Notes: generated from the letters alone by a model not told the origin. Positions 1-7,714 are shown, counted from the stretch's first letter. The stretch is DNA of 10,161 nt from Clostridiales bacterium (GCA_021203685.1 JAJQAS010000192.1:1-10161), one strand, 5' to 3'. Program-made: numbers and translations.

Positions 1-88
1 ACTCCGGCACCAGAGAGGGGAACTGGGGCAGGTAGGCCCCCAGCGCGATGGAAAAGACGCCCACCTTCGCTTTCGTGTTGACTAACAT
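1..88 (-). CDS. Sugar isomerase, L-fucose/L-arabinose isomerase-like family, N-terminal fragment (runs off left edge)
   Basis: An open frame starts with ATG at 88-86 and stays open for 29 codons to the window edge. A strong GGAGG ribosome binding site at 96-100 lies 7 bases upstream. The peptide opens MLVNTKAKVGVFSIALGAYL and continues PQFPSLVPE. The pattern VGVFSI-(6 residues)-PQFPSL resembles the first strand and loop of the L-fucose isomerase-like family, from my memory of that family. It does not look like the start of classical RhaA. It begins 16 bases after the rhaB stop, so the two are probably co-transcribed and translationally coupled. In this setting it would convert L-rhamnose to L-rhamnulose, the substrate of RhaB. 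That function is inferred from position; only 29 residues are visible. The reading frame is well supported, the family is likely, and the substrate is uncertain. Confidence 0.7.
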   Translation of the reverse strand, partial: MLVNTKAKVGVFSIALGAYLPQFPSLVPE

Positions 89-95
89 AGTAGAA

Positions 96-100
96 CCTCC
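96..100 (-). promoter_or_regulatory. Ribosome binding site of the left-edge isomerase-like gene
   Basis: GGAGG on the minus strand, 7 bases before the ATG at 88. It lies inside the 16-base gap after the rhaB stop. It is the main reason for treating the short edge frame as a real gene. Confidence 0.8.
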
Positions 101-104
101 GTTT

Positions 105-1556
105 TCACATGGGTTGGATTTCTGGAATATCGAAACTCTCTCGAATGGCGTCCCGCGCCGCCTGCAAGCTGTCGAACTCCCCCGCCCGAATCATCTGCAC
201 CAGCAGGTTGCCGATGGCGGTGCCCTCGATTGGCCCGGCGTAGACGGGCAGCCCAGTGGCGTTGGCGGTCATCTGATTCAGGTACATATCTTGACAGCCG
301 CCGCCCACCACGTTGATGCTGGTGTAAGTCTTGCCGGTGAGCTTCTGCAAATCGCCAATGGCTTCGTCGTACCGTTGGGTCAGACTGACGTAAACACACT
401 GCATGACCTCCCCCACCGTCTCCGGGACGGGCTGGTTGGTTTTGGCGCAGAAGTCTTTCACCGCCTGAATCATGCTGTCCGGGCCCAAAAAGCTGGCGTC
501 GTCCACGTCCACCACGGAGGGGAAGTCCTGCGCGCCTTCCGCCGCATGAATCAGGTCGGGGAACGACCACTGTTTTCCACTGGCTGTGCGCTCAGTCTTG
601 CCCGCCACATAATTCACACCGTTCAACTCCCGGCGGATGGACTGAATCATCCACAGGCCCATGATGTTTTTCAGGTAACGGTACCGGTACCACGCGCCGC
701 CCTCGTTGGTGAAGTTCTGGGCGCGGCTGGCCTCGCTGGTGATGGGCTGCTGGTTCTCCACACCCAGCAGCGACCAGGTGCCGCTGGAGAGGTAAACCGC
801 GTTGTCGTCCCTGGCGGGAACCGCCAGAAATGCGGAGCCGGTGTCGTGGGTAGCGGGGAGGACTACGGTGGCGTTGAAGCCCACTTCCCGTTGGATTTCC
901 GACGTGAAATCGCCCACCACGGTCCCCGGCCTGGACAACTCCCCAAACAGTTTTGTTGGCAACCCCAGCCGGGCGATAAGGCCCAAATCCCAGACCTTTT
1001 CACGGGCGTTCACCAGATTGGTGCTGGTGGCGTTGGTGTACTCCTGCTTCTTCACGCCGGTGAGCAGGAAGTCGAAGTAATCCGGGAGCATGAGAAGACT
1101 TTTCGCCTGCTCCAGCTGCTCAGGATGTTCCCTCTTCTGCGCCACAAGCTGATAAATGGTGTTGAAAATTTGCTTCTGGATGCCGGTTTTGTCGTACAGC
1201 TCCTCTGGGGAAATTTCCGCCTCCACCAAGGCGTCCATGCCTTCGGTGCGGCTGTCCCGATAGGCCACGGCATCGCCCAGCACGTTGTCGTTTTCATCCA
1301 GCAGAACGTAGTCCACCGCCCAGGTATCGATGCCCACGGTGGCGGGGATTTTCCCGGCGGCTTTGCAGGCTTTCAGACCGCCCACGATGCCGCTCCACAG
1401 GTTGTCCATGTCCCAGCAATCGTGACCGTCTTTGCGGAGCTGCCGGTTGTCGAAGCGATAAATCTCCTCCAACACGATTTTGCCGTCCTGGACGCAGCCC
1501 AGGATGTGCCGCCCGGAGGAGGCCCCGATGTCGATGGCGAGGTAGTAATTGTTCAT
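105..1556 (-). CDS. rhaB: Rhamnulokinase
   Basis: ATP-dependent kinase of the FGGY family that phosphorylates L-rhamnulose to L-rhamnulose-1-phosphate in the cytoplasm. The 483-residue length is normal for RhaB. The N-terminal phosphate-binding loop DIGASSGRH is at 9-17 and the sugar-contacting GIDTWAVDYVLLD stretch at 75-87. The ATHDTGSAF segment at 235-243 carries the probable catalytic base Asp238. YLSSGTWSLLG is at 255-265. The C-terminal nucleotide-binding VGGGCQDMYLNQ is at 417-428, followed by AGPIEGTAIGN at 440-450. These match RhaB rather than xylulokinase or fuculokinase. The ATG at 1556 is supported by AGGTGA at 1563-1568, 6 bases upstream. It precedes an isomerase-like gene by 16 bases and is separated from the upstream SGNH gene by 195 bases. 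It may therefore have its own promoter, though I see no good one. It looks more GC-rich than its upstream neighbours. Identification is secure. Confidence 0.96.
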   Translation of the reverse strand: MNNYYLAIDIGASSGRHILGCVQDGKIVLEEIYRFDNRQLRKDGHDCWDMDNLWSGIVGGLKACKAAGKIPATVGIDTWAVDYVLLDENDNVLGDAVAYRDSRTEGMDALVEAEISPEELYDKTGIQKQIFNTIYQLVAQKREHPEQLEQAKSLLMLPDYFDFLLTGVKKQEYTNATSTNLVNAREKVWDLGLIARLGLPTKLFGELSRPGTVVGDFTSEIQREVGFNATVVLPATHDTGSAFLAVPARDDNAVYLSSGTWSLLGVENQQPITSEASRAQNFTNEGGAWYRYRYLKNIMGLWMIQSIRRELNGVNYVAGKTERTASGKQWSFPDLIHAAEGAQDFPSVVDVDDASFLGPDSMIQAVKDFCAKTNQPVPETVGEVMQCVYVSLTQRYDEAIGDLQKLTGKTYTSINVVGGGCQDMYLNQMTANATGLPVYAGPIEGTAIGNLLVQMIRAGEFDSLQAARDAIRESFDIPEIQPM

Positions 1557-1562
1557 GTTGCT

Positions 1563-1568
1563 TCACCT
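1563..1568 (-). promoter_or_regulatory. Ribosome binding site of rhaB
   Basis: AGGTGA on the minus strand, 6 bases before the ATG at 1556, within a purine-rich AGAGAGAGGTGA stretch. It fixes the rhaB start and excludes the longer out-of-frame readings nearby. Confidence 0.8.
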
Positions 1569-1611
1569 CTCTCTTTGCTTTTGATACTGGTTAAAATCAA
1601 GCCTCTTATGC

Positions 1612-1637
1612 TTTACATTAAATCTGTAAAATGTAAA
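1612..1637. repeat. Inverted repeat upstream of rhaB, candidate operator
   Basis: Perfect 8-base arms TTTACATT (1612-1619) and AATGTAAA (1630-1637) flank a 10-base spacer. The right arm is part of a tandem TGTAAAA TGTAAAA at 1625-1638. It sits about 56-81 bases before the rhaB start codon, in the only sizeable gap between genes on this strand. The symmetry and placement fit a regulator binding site for rhaB, but the arms are AT-rich and the binding protein is unknown. A second, weaker symmetric element, TTGAT-N10-ATCAA, lies at 1581-1600 with the same spacer length. Confidence 0.45.
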
Positions 1638-1683
1638 AATGCTGTCCTTGACTTTTTAATCCGTTGGCGTTAAGGTGTTATCA

Positions 1684-1713
1684 AGGCGGCACCGGACAAT
1701 GCCGCTGCCGCCT
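1684..1713. terminator. GC-rich stem-loop after the SGNH gene, possible terminator or processing site
   Basis: Arms AGGCGGCA (1684-1691) and TGCCGCCT (1706-1713) pair perfectly over 8 bases. Past one C-C mismatch, CGG (1693-1695) pairs with CCG (1702-1704), leaving a 6-base loop. It lies 38 bases after the SGNH stop on the minus strand and would be very stable in RNA. Neither strand has a run of T after it, so it is not a classical intrinsic terminator. It could partly terminate transcription, protect the 3' end of the upstream message, or set a lower level for rhaB. Confidence 0.5.
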
Positions 1714-1751
1714 GATTGAATTTTGCCTTGGCTTGCGCTATGCTGTGGGGG

Positions 1752-2489
1752 TTACACGGATTTTGGGACAGCCTCGAAAAGTCCTATTTTCTTTCTCATG
1801 TTATTCAGCACTACTCGGTATCCGTTGGCATACATATGGATTCCTTCAATCGTATACTCTGCTCTTAGCATTCCACGCTCGTCTGTAAGCCCTTCATTTA
1901 CGTCAATATATTCATATCCCATTTTTTCCGCCAGCTTTTGAACCGCTTGATTCGCAACGGGGAGATTCCTGTTATTGCGATTTACAAATAGCTCAGCACC
2001 CCACTCAGGCACTTTATCGGTTTCGTTGACCGGATAATAAGCCATCAGGTAGACACGGGCTTTCGGAATTCGTTCTTTTATCTGCCGTAGAATTTTCTCG
2101 TAATTGACAAGCAGCTTCGCCATCTGTGCTTCAAATGGATGGCTGCCATCTGCGAGGTCGTTCGTTCCGATATTGATAAAAATGACGGAAGGTTCAACTC
2201 CGAAAACCTGCTCCTCCATATGCATCAGCATATCGTCGGAGGTGAATCCACCGATCCCACGGTTATAAACGACTGTATCCAAACCCAGGTCTATCAAAAG
2301 CTCCTGAATCGGAAACTGTTCCATCAGCGAGGATCCGGTAAACAGAATTTCACCCCTTTTGGCAAACTGATTCAGAATCCGGTAACGGTTCACCTTTTCC
2401 GCCTGCTCGTGCTTCGTCATGGCCTGCATGACCTCACGCACAATCACCTCTGTATTCGCGCCTGTCGTTTCTGTTCCTGTCGTTTTCAT
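1752..2489 (-). CDS. SGNH/GDSL-family hydrolase (esterase, possible sugar O-deacetylase)
   Basis: A 245-residue serine esterase of the SGNH fold. Block I is GSSLME at 52-57 with nucleophile Ser54. Block II is RGIGG at 77-81, block III INIGTND at 105-111, and block V EGIHMYANGY at 215-224 with catalytic His218. The residue three before His, usually Asp in this family, is Glu215 here. There is no signal peptide or membrane segment, so it should be cytoplasmic. The start at 2489 was chosen because AGGAGG lies 8 bases upstream at 2498-2503. A longer frame reaching 2540 would read through that site and overlap the upstream gene. It follows the AEC permease by 31 bases, as the last gene of the glycoside cluster. 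Removing acetyl groups from rhamnose-containing oligosaccharides is a plausible role, inferred from context. The family is clear, the substrate is not. Confidence 0.9.
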   Translation of the reverse strand: MKTTGTETTGANTEVIVREVMQAMTKHEQAEKVNRYRILNQFAKRGEILFTGSSLMEQFPIQELLIDLGLDTVVYNRGIGGFTSDDMLMHMEEQVFGVEPSVIFINIGTNDLADGSHPFEAQMAKLLVNYEKILRQIKERIPKARVYLMAYYPVNETDKVPEWGAELFVNRNNRNLPVANQAVQKLAEKMGYEYIDVNEGLTDERGMLRAEYTIEGIHMYANGYRVVLNNMRKKIGLFEAVPKSV

Positions 2490-2497
2490 CGTAAAAT

Positions 2498-2503
2498 CCT
2501 CCT
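2498..2503 (-). promoter_or_regulatory. Ribosome binding site that sets the SGNH hydrolase start
   Basis: AGGAGG on the minus strand, 8 bases before the ATG at 2489. It decides against the upstream in-frame start at 2540, which would place this site inside the coding region. Confidence 0.85.
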
Positions 2504-2520
2504 GAACTGCTACCCGCCTT

Positions 2521-3435
2521 TTAGAATACCAGGTTAGCAACTGCTGTTATCAACGGCAAAGTTATAATGCAAAACAAGGTACTTAAGCACACTTCTTTGA
2601 CTGCTCGCGTATAATCTTGGCCATATAACTGCGCAAATATGGCAACATTCGAGCCAACCGGAGCCGCAGCAGCTATCAACACAGCCAGTCTGATCATCCG
2701 GTCGATGTCCGGGAAAAGTGCCAGTACGAGCAAAGTGATTGCTGGAATCAAAACCAGTCTTGCCGCAGTGCATTGATAGACACGTTTCTCTGTAAAAAGA
2801 TTTTTTAGAGGTATCTGTGCCAGATATGTACCCAAGACAATCATTGCAATCGGGCCATTCATGCTGGCAAGCGTACCAATCGTGTCCTGCAATATCGTTG
2901 GAACTTCAAACGGAACGCAAAACAAAAGTATCCCTGTTAAAAAGCTCAAGACGATAGGATTGGTAGCAATTTTCCGGAAGCGAATGACCGAACGATCTCC
3001 AGTCATGATAAACACGCCATACGTCCACTGTAAGATATTTAAGAGTGCGACGAAGGAGGCTACATAAAAGACCGCTTCTTCGCCGAGCGTCATCTGTACC
3101 AGCGGGATACCGATAAACCCCGCATTGGAAAACGCCGCACCGAATCGCTCTACGCTCTCTTCCTTTTGGAAAATCACGCGACTGATGAAAATGGACAGCA
3201 GTAAGGCAAATAACGCCAACACAAAGGAGACTGCTAAAGCAATCAGCATCTCTGCATCGAATTCACGCATATAGGAGTTCAGGATCGCCATTGGCATGAT
3301 GACATACAGAAGCATCCGCCCCATGTCCATGCTGCCCTGGTTCCCCACAAGATTTTTTCGATACAGGAAATAACCAATCAGCAGGTAAAGCAACATAACT
3401 GCACTTTGTCTTACCAATAGTATTGTAATACTCAC
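2521..3435 (-). CDS. AEC (auxin efflux carrier) family membrane permease
   Basis: A 304-residue polytopic membrane protein with about ten hydrophobic segments. Features typical of the family are the first segment LLIGYFLYRKNL (18-29), the conserved NAGFIGIP (104-111) and TLGEEAVFYVASF (116-128). The C-terminal half has AAAAPVGSNVAIFAQLYG (255-272), then STLFCIITLPLI (285-296). Bacterial AEC proteins move small organic anions such as malate, and many have no known substrate. The start is GTG at 3435-3433, with a weak GAGAG at 3446-3450. An internal ATG at codon 14 is possible but would cut into the first membrane segment. It follows the rhamnosidase by 88 bases and precedes the SGNH gene by 31. 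Its role here is unknown: it might export a fermentation product or carry an aglycone, but nothing in the sequence decides this. Confidence 0.88.
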   Translation of the reverse strand: MSITILLVRQSAVMLLYLLIGYFLYRKNLVGNQGSMDMGRMLLYVIMPMAILNSYMREFDAEMLIALAVSFVLALFALLLSIFISRVIFQKEESVERFGAAFSNAGFIGIPLVQMTLGEEAVFYVASFVALLNILQWTYGVFIMTGDRSVIRFRKIATNPIVLSFLTGILLFCVPFEVPTILQDTIGTLASMNGPIAMIVLGTYLAQIPLKNLFTEKRVYQCTAARLVLIPAITLLVLALFPDIDRMIRLAVLIAAAAPVGSNVAIFAQLYGQDYTRAVKEVCLSTLFCIITLPLITAVANLVF

Positions 3436-3523
3436 CGTTTTATCACTCTCTTCGCCGCACTCAGCTCATATCTTAATTTATTCTTACAATCGGGAAGGCT
3501 ACAATGCCTTTCTCTCAAAAGGA

Positions 3524-6328
3524 TCACTTACACAAACATTGCGCTAAAGCAGCGTTGATTGCATACTCGGACTCTTTATCGATACCACCGGAAAACAGAT
3601 TTGCCACATCTCTCAGAGACAGGTCATATACCATCTCCGGAATCGTATCAACCTCCATCATGGAAGCCAGAAGGCTTCGGGTATGCGGATTCATCAGCAG
3701 TTCTTCCATTGTCGAGTCTACACTGTAGCTCTTTGCAAGCGGCTCCAACGAACGATAGACAACTTCATAACTGCCCGCCTTCAAATGACAAACTCCATCT
3801 TTTACAACTTCAAACATCGGGTTTGTCCGGTCTTCGTATACGCTGGCAGGCGCATAGGGCAAACACAGCTCTCCCGTACATCCAAACGGGATCGTAACAG
3901 CAACTTTCAGCCGGTTCTCGTCCAGTATATCCCACCGGCAGTGGTAGCGCCCGGAGGCCGAATCATAAGAAGCCTCTGCAAAGTTCAATTCGCTGTTTAC
4001 TTGCGGGCAGAGCCGCATGGTTTTCCCCCCAGGTCCCTGCTCTGATACATCCAGGCCGACCACGTGCCGGAACATCCATTCCAAGATCGCGCCATAGGAA
4101 TAATGGTTCAGGCTGTTCATCCCTGTGCTGGAAATATGGCCGTTTTCGTCTAAGGAATTCCATCTTTCCCATACCGTCGTCGCCCCAAGCTTCACCTCGT
4201 GGAGCCATCCCGGAAATTCTTCGTTCAACAACAGCTGGTATGCGAGATCTGTCATCCCATTTTCCGTCAGGATATTACACAGAAGCGGCGTTCCGACAAA
4301 GCCAGTATTCAGCTTATATTTATTATTCCGGAAGAGCTTCTTTAGCATATGCCTGGTCAGTCCTTCATCCGAGGACAGGTGATACTTCAGCGCCAGCGTC
4401 AAGCCGGTTTGTGTTTTTACCGCACATCTTCCGGTAGCGGTGAAGTATTCTTCTTTTACCACATTCCACTGCCTGTCAGCAATCAGCTGATATTGCGCCC
4501 TGACATCTTCCTGTCCCAGTACCTCTGCTGACTTGGCCACGATTTGCGCGCTTACAGCATAGTAAATATCTGCAATGTAGGCTTCATCGGTGGCTCCATA
4601 TACATTGTTGTCCGCAGCCCCGGGGCGATCCAGCGCCAGCCAGTCTCCGTAATGGAAGGCATTGCGCCATCCGTGAGAATCTCCGTCGATTTTCTGTATG
4701 TAATCGACCCACGCCTTCATGCTCTTCATCTGGTTTTCCAGAATCGTCTTGTCCCCGCTGAACAGATATACGTTCCACGGAATGATACAGGCGGCGTCGC
4801 CCCAGACCGTCGAGCATTTAGAGGGTCCGAATGTGGGGATGACCTCAGGCACCATACCACCAGCAAGAAGCTGCTCCTGATACATATCGTACAGATACTT
4901 CCGATAGAACGCATAGGTATCGCCAAGATAGCAGGCCGTAGCGGAAAACGCCTGCGTGTCTCCGGTCCATCCCATACGCTCGTCTCGTTGCGGGCAATCC
5001 GTCGGAACGTCCAGGAAATTATCCCTCATACCCCATTTGACGTTGGAAATCAGCTGATTCACCAGGGCATTGCCCGTCTGTAGGGTCCCGATTTCTTCAT
5101 AATCGCTGCGGAGCGCGATGGCTGTAAAATCGTCGCAGGACAGATTCGTCACCCCGCTGATTTTCACATAGCGATACCCGTAGAAGGTGAAATGAGGAAC
5201 GATTTCTTTTTCTGTGCCATCCGAGATATAGATATACTCGGAGCGGGCAGTCCTCAGGTTTTCGTTGTAGAAGCAACCGTCTTGAAGCACTTCCCCCGTC
5301 TGAATCCGAATTTCCGCTCCTGCCGGTTCATGGACACGCAGCCGGAAAATCCCGGTGATCTCCTGTTCCAGGTCAAATACGTCTTCTCCTTTCGGAGTGC
5401 GAATCAGCTTCGCGGGTTTGAACGTCTCATGCTGTGTCACTGGCAGCGAAAGCCGCTCCATCAGTTTTCCGCTGGGTGCTTCCGCAATAATCGCCGCCTG
5501 CTCCGGGACATCTGGCAGGGTATCATCTCTCTTTTCACCATCATAGATGTTCGAGAAATAAATATTGCTCTCTGACACCTTCCACGTCTCATCAGAGCCG
5601 ATGATGTCCTTCGTTCCGTCCACATAATCAATGTGAACCTCGGCAATCAGCTTTCGCTCATTGCCAAAGAAATTCTTCCGTTCCGGCTGACTGAACCCAA
5701 ATCTTCCTTTGTACCAGCCGTCTCCAAGCAGAACCTCCAATGTGCCGCCCTGCGCAACCTGGTTCGTGATGTCATAGGTCTGATACTGAATCCACTGGTG
5801 ATAATTGTTGCAATACGGCGTCAGGTATTCATCGCCAACCTTTTTTGCCTTTTCCGAACCCCTTGCGACAAAATAAGCTTCATAGAGTCCCAGACCGCAA
5901 ATATACAGCCTCGCCTGTGCCACTTCCTTTTGCGCATGGATTCCTTTGGAAAAGATGGGATGCCTGTCTCCTGTGTTCTGACAGGTGATCCACTTTCCCT
6001 CCCAGGGTTCGTCCAACTTGGCAGTCTCGAAATACTGCACCTGAGACTCTACGACTTCGTCCAGGTCAGTGAGTACGATGACCTTCCAATAATACCTTGT
6101 GCAGGGTTCCAAAGCCAATTCGATTCGGGTCGCACAGCTGTCAAGCTCCGCCGGTCCTGTGTCAGAGACCAGCTCCGAGAAGTCCTTACGCTTGCTGACC
6201 AGGATTCGCGCCGACTTCTGTGTCTGGCCCCTGCACCCGCTTACTTTCCATGAGAACACAGTCTGTTCCATGCAAAATCCCATCGGATTTGTGATGTGAT
6301 TTACCTTTGCGGCATATATTTCTCCCAT
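3524..6328 (-). CDS. Alpha-L-rhamnosidase, glycoside hydrolase family 78, with extra C-terminal helical module
   Basis: A 934-residue enzyme that releases terminal alpha-L-rhamnose from glycosides. The order is an N-terminal beta-sandwich (about 1-105), a lectin-like sandwich (about 110-290, with GLGLYEAYFVARG at 145-157 and GDGWYKGRFG at 202-211), and a linker beta domain (about 300-410). The (alpha/alpha)6 catalytic barrel (about 415-760) and a beta domain (about 765-862) follow. The barrel carries DCPQRDERMGWTGD at 444-457 with probable general acid Glu450, and TTVWERWNS at 717-725 with probable base Glu721. About 67 residues then follow (868-934) that are not part of the usual GH78 layout and resemble the tail of the GH3 enzyme here. 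There is no signal peptide, so it should act in the cytoplasm on imported substrate. The ATG at 6328 has AAAGGA 5 bases upstream; a GTG six codons earlier would contain that site. Identification is secure. Confidence 0.96.
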   Translation of the reverse strand: MGEIYAAKVNHITNPMGFCMEQTVFSWKVSGCRGQTQKSARILVSKRKDFSELVSDTGPAELDSCATRIELALEPCTRYYWKVIVLTDLDEVVESQVQYFETAKLDEPWEGKWITCQNTGDRHPIFSKGIHAQKEVAQARLYICGLGLYEAYFVARGSEKAKKVGDEYLTPYCNNYHQWIQYQTYDITNQVAQGGTLEVLLGDGWYKGRFGFSQPERKNFFGNERKLIAEVHIDYVDGTKDIIGSDETWKVSESNIYFSNIYDGEKRDDTLPDVPEQAAIIAEAPSGKLMERLSLPVTQHETFKPAKLIRTPKGEDVFDLEQEITGIFRLRVHEPAGAEIRIQTGEVLQDGCFYNENLRTARSEYIYISDGTEKEIVPHFTFYGYRYVKISGVTNLSCDDFTAIALRSDYEEIGTLQTGNALVNQLISNVKWGMRDNFLDVPTDCPQRDERMGWTGDTQAFSATACYLGDTYAFYRKYLYDMYQEQLLAGGMVPEVIPTFGPSKCSTVWGDAACIIPWNVYLFSGDKTILENQMKSMKAWVDYIQKIDGDSHGWRNAFHYGDWLALDRPGAADNNVYGATDEAYIADIYYAVSAQIVAKSAEVLGQEDVRAQYQLIADRQWNVVKEEYFTATGRCAVKTQTGLTLALKYHLSSDEGLTRHMLKKLFRNNKYKLNTGFVGTPLLCNILTENGMTDLAYQLLLNEEFPGWLHEVKLGATTVWERWNSLDENGHISSTGMNSLNHYSYGAILEWMFRHVVGLDVSEQGPGGKTMRLCPQVNSELNFAEASYDSASGRYHCRWDILDENRLKVAVTIPFGCTGELCLPYAPASVYEDRTNPMFEVVKDGVCHLKAGSYEVVYRSLEPLAKSYSVDSTMEELLMNPHTRSLLASMMEVDTIPEMVYDLSLRDVANLFSGGIDKESEYAINAALAQCLCK

Positions 6329-6333
6329 AGTGT

Positions 6334-6339
6334 TCCTTT
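6334..6339 (-). promoter_or_regulatory. Ribosome binding site that sets the rhamnosidase start
   Basis: AAAGGA on the minus strand, 5 bases before the ATG at 6328 and just after the symporter stop (6347-6349). It favours this ATG over the in-frame GTG at 6346. The short 18-base gap suggests translational coupling. Confidence 0.75.
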
Positions 6340-6346
6340 CCGGCAC

Positions 6347-7708
6347 TTACTGCTCAGTGTGTTCTTCCGCCTGCGCCAAACGCTTTTCCTTCAGATAATT
6401 CGTCTGTTCAGCAAGGCGTTCCTTGGTGAGAGGATATGCCTTCGAGAAAATCAGGATTCCGGTGACATTGACGACAGCGGGGAGAATGATCAGGCAGCAG
6501 ATGATGACGGTGATGACGCTTTGCGGCTGGGTCTCCAACGTGCTATCGAACCCGGCCAGTGCCAGCAGGTATCCGGGAATTGCGCCGCCAATGCCCATCG
6601 CGCACTTGGAAATAAAGCTCGACAGCGATGCAATCGCGCCCTCTGCCCGGATTCCCATAGAGGCTTCCACATAATCTGTATTATCCGCCTGAATGCCATA
6701 ATTCAGAGGAGCCGCAAATCCGCTTCCGATACCTGTAATCAATGCAGATACAATCAGAATTGGGATGCTTCTCACATTAAGCAGACGAATCAACGGCGTC
6801 AACCCGGCAATGGCAAGGCCAATGGCGTACATTCTTTTCTTTCCGTATTTGTTTGCCAGGCCACCTACAATCATGGTCGCCGGGAAAATCGTAATGCACA
6901 TAATCAAGGTCAAAATTGCCGACCAGGTCAAATTCCCCAGCACATAGGTATAATAATAGGTATTGACCGCACTGACCATATTGCTGCCGATGGTGTAAAG
7001 CAAAACCACTATGAAGGTAATGTATACGGGCTTCTGGCTCAAAATCTTGAACAGTTGTTTGAAGGAATAGCTTTTCCCTTTCTGCGGCTTCACGCGCTCC
7101 TTTACGCCGAGTGTTCCGATGATGGAGCAGAAGAAAATTACCGCTGTTGCAATCAGAATCAGTTTAATATAGCCGTTCCGGTTGGAGGTATTTCCGAGGA
7201 TCAGGGGCGCTGCCACGCCAACAACGAGAGCACCGACCACATAGGCCAACCCCTTGATGGCACTCAAGGAACTCCGTTCCTTCATGTCTGCGGTCATAAC
7301 TGGAAGCAGACTGTTCAGAGAAATATCCATCACCGGGAACAGTACGCCGATCAGAATATAGGAGATATAAGCGATTACGAGCTTGCCGGAAGGCGCCATC
7401 ATCGGGCCGAACCAGAGGAGCAGGAAGTTCGCACTGCAAAGGACCGTGCCGATAATCAGCGTCGGGCGAAAATGGCCGAATTTTGTGTTCGGCAGATGGT
7501 CGATCACAAACCCCACCAGCGGGTCGTTCAAGCCGTCCATGATTCTTGCGATCAGGAAGAGCGTTGCGCAGGCAGCAGGGTTCAGTCCGCAAATGTTGGT
7601 GTAGAAAATCAGCAGATACCCGTTGATGATTGTCATAATCGGGATGTTGCCGAAGTTGACGGTTGCATAGGCCGCTTTCTCTCTGAATTTGATTTTGTCT
7701 TGATTCAT
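6347..7708 (-). CDS. GPH-family (MelB-like) glycoside:cation symporter
   Basis: A 453-residue membrane transporter of the glycoside-pentoside-hexuronide:cation symporter group within the major facilitator fold, with about 12 membrane segments and a charged cytoplasmic tail. The diagnostic motif ARIMDGLNDPLVG is at 54-66. Asp58 and Asp62 match the cation-site aspartates of MelB. KFGHFRP at 76-82 matches the MelB-type loop between segments 2 and 3. It probably imports the rhamnoside broken down by its neighbours with Na+ or H+. It lies between the two glycosidases, 14 bases after the GH3 stop and 18 before the rhamnosidase start. The ATG at 7708 has AGGAGG 6 bases upstream at 7715-7720. A TTG-started extension to 7726 would contain that site and overlap the GH3 gene. 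Family is secure; substrate is inferred from context. Confidence 0.93.
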   Translation of the reverse strand: MNQDKIKFREKAAYATVNFGNIPIMTIINGYLLIFYTNICGLNPAACATLFLIARIMDGLNDPLVGFVIDHLPNTKFGHFRPTLIIGTVLCSANFLLLWFGPMMAPSGKLVIAYISYILIGVLFPVMDISLNSLLPVMTADMKERSSLSAIKGLAYVVGALVVGVAAPLILGNTSNRNGYIKLILIATAVIFFCSIIGTLGVKERVKPQKGKSYSFKQLFKILSQKPVYITFIVVLLYTIGSNMVSAVNTYYYTYVLGNLTWSAILTLIMCITIFPATMIVGGLANKYGKKRMYAIGLAIAGLTPLIRLLNVRSIPILIVSALITGIGSGFAAPLNYGIQADNTDYVEASMGIRAEGAIASLSSFISKCAMGIGGAIPGYLLALAGFDSTLETQPQSVITVIICCLIILPAVVNVTGILIFSKAYPLTKERLAEQTNYLKEKRLAQAEEHTEQ

Positions 7709-7714
7709 GATGCT

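Noticed and set aside
48..1673. A 541-codon plus-strand open frame across rhaB
   Set aside because: It lies wholly opposite rhaB, has low-complexity composition rich in Gly, Val and His, and shows no recognisable motif. GC-rich codon use on the minus strand removes stops from this frame.
2490..2540. A longer SGNH protein starting at 2540
   Set aside because: The extra 17 codons would overlap the AEC stop and contain the AGGAGG site that serves the ATG at 2489.
3436..3523. Possible terminator or small RNA between the rhamnosidase and AEC genes
   Set aside because: Only a 5-base AAGGC/GCCTT stem was found, with no T-run and no promoter-like sequence, so I treat it as an ordinary intergenic gap.
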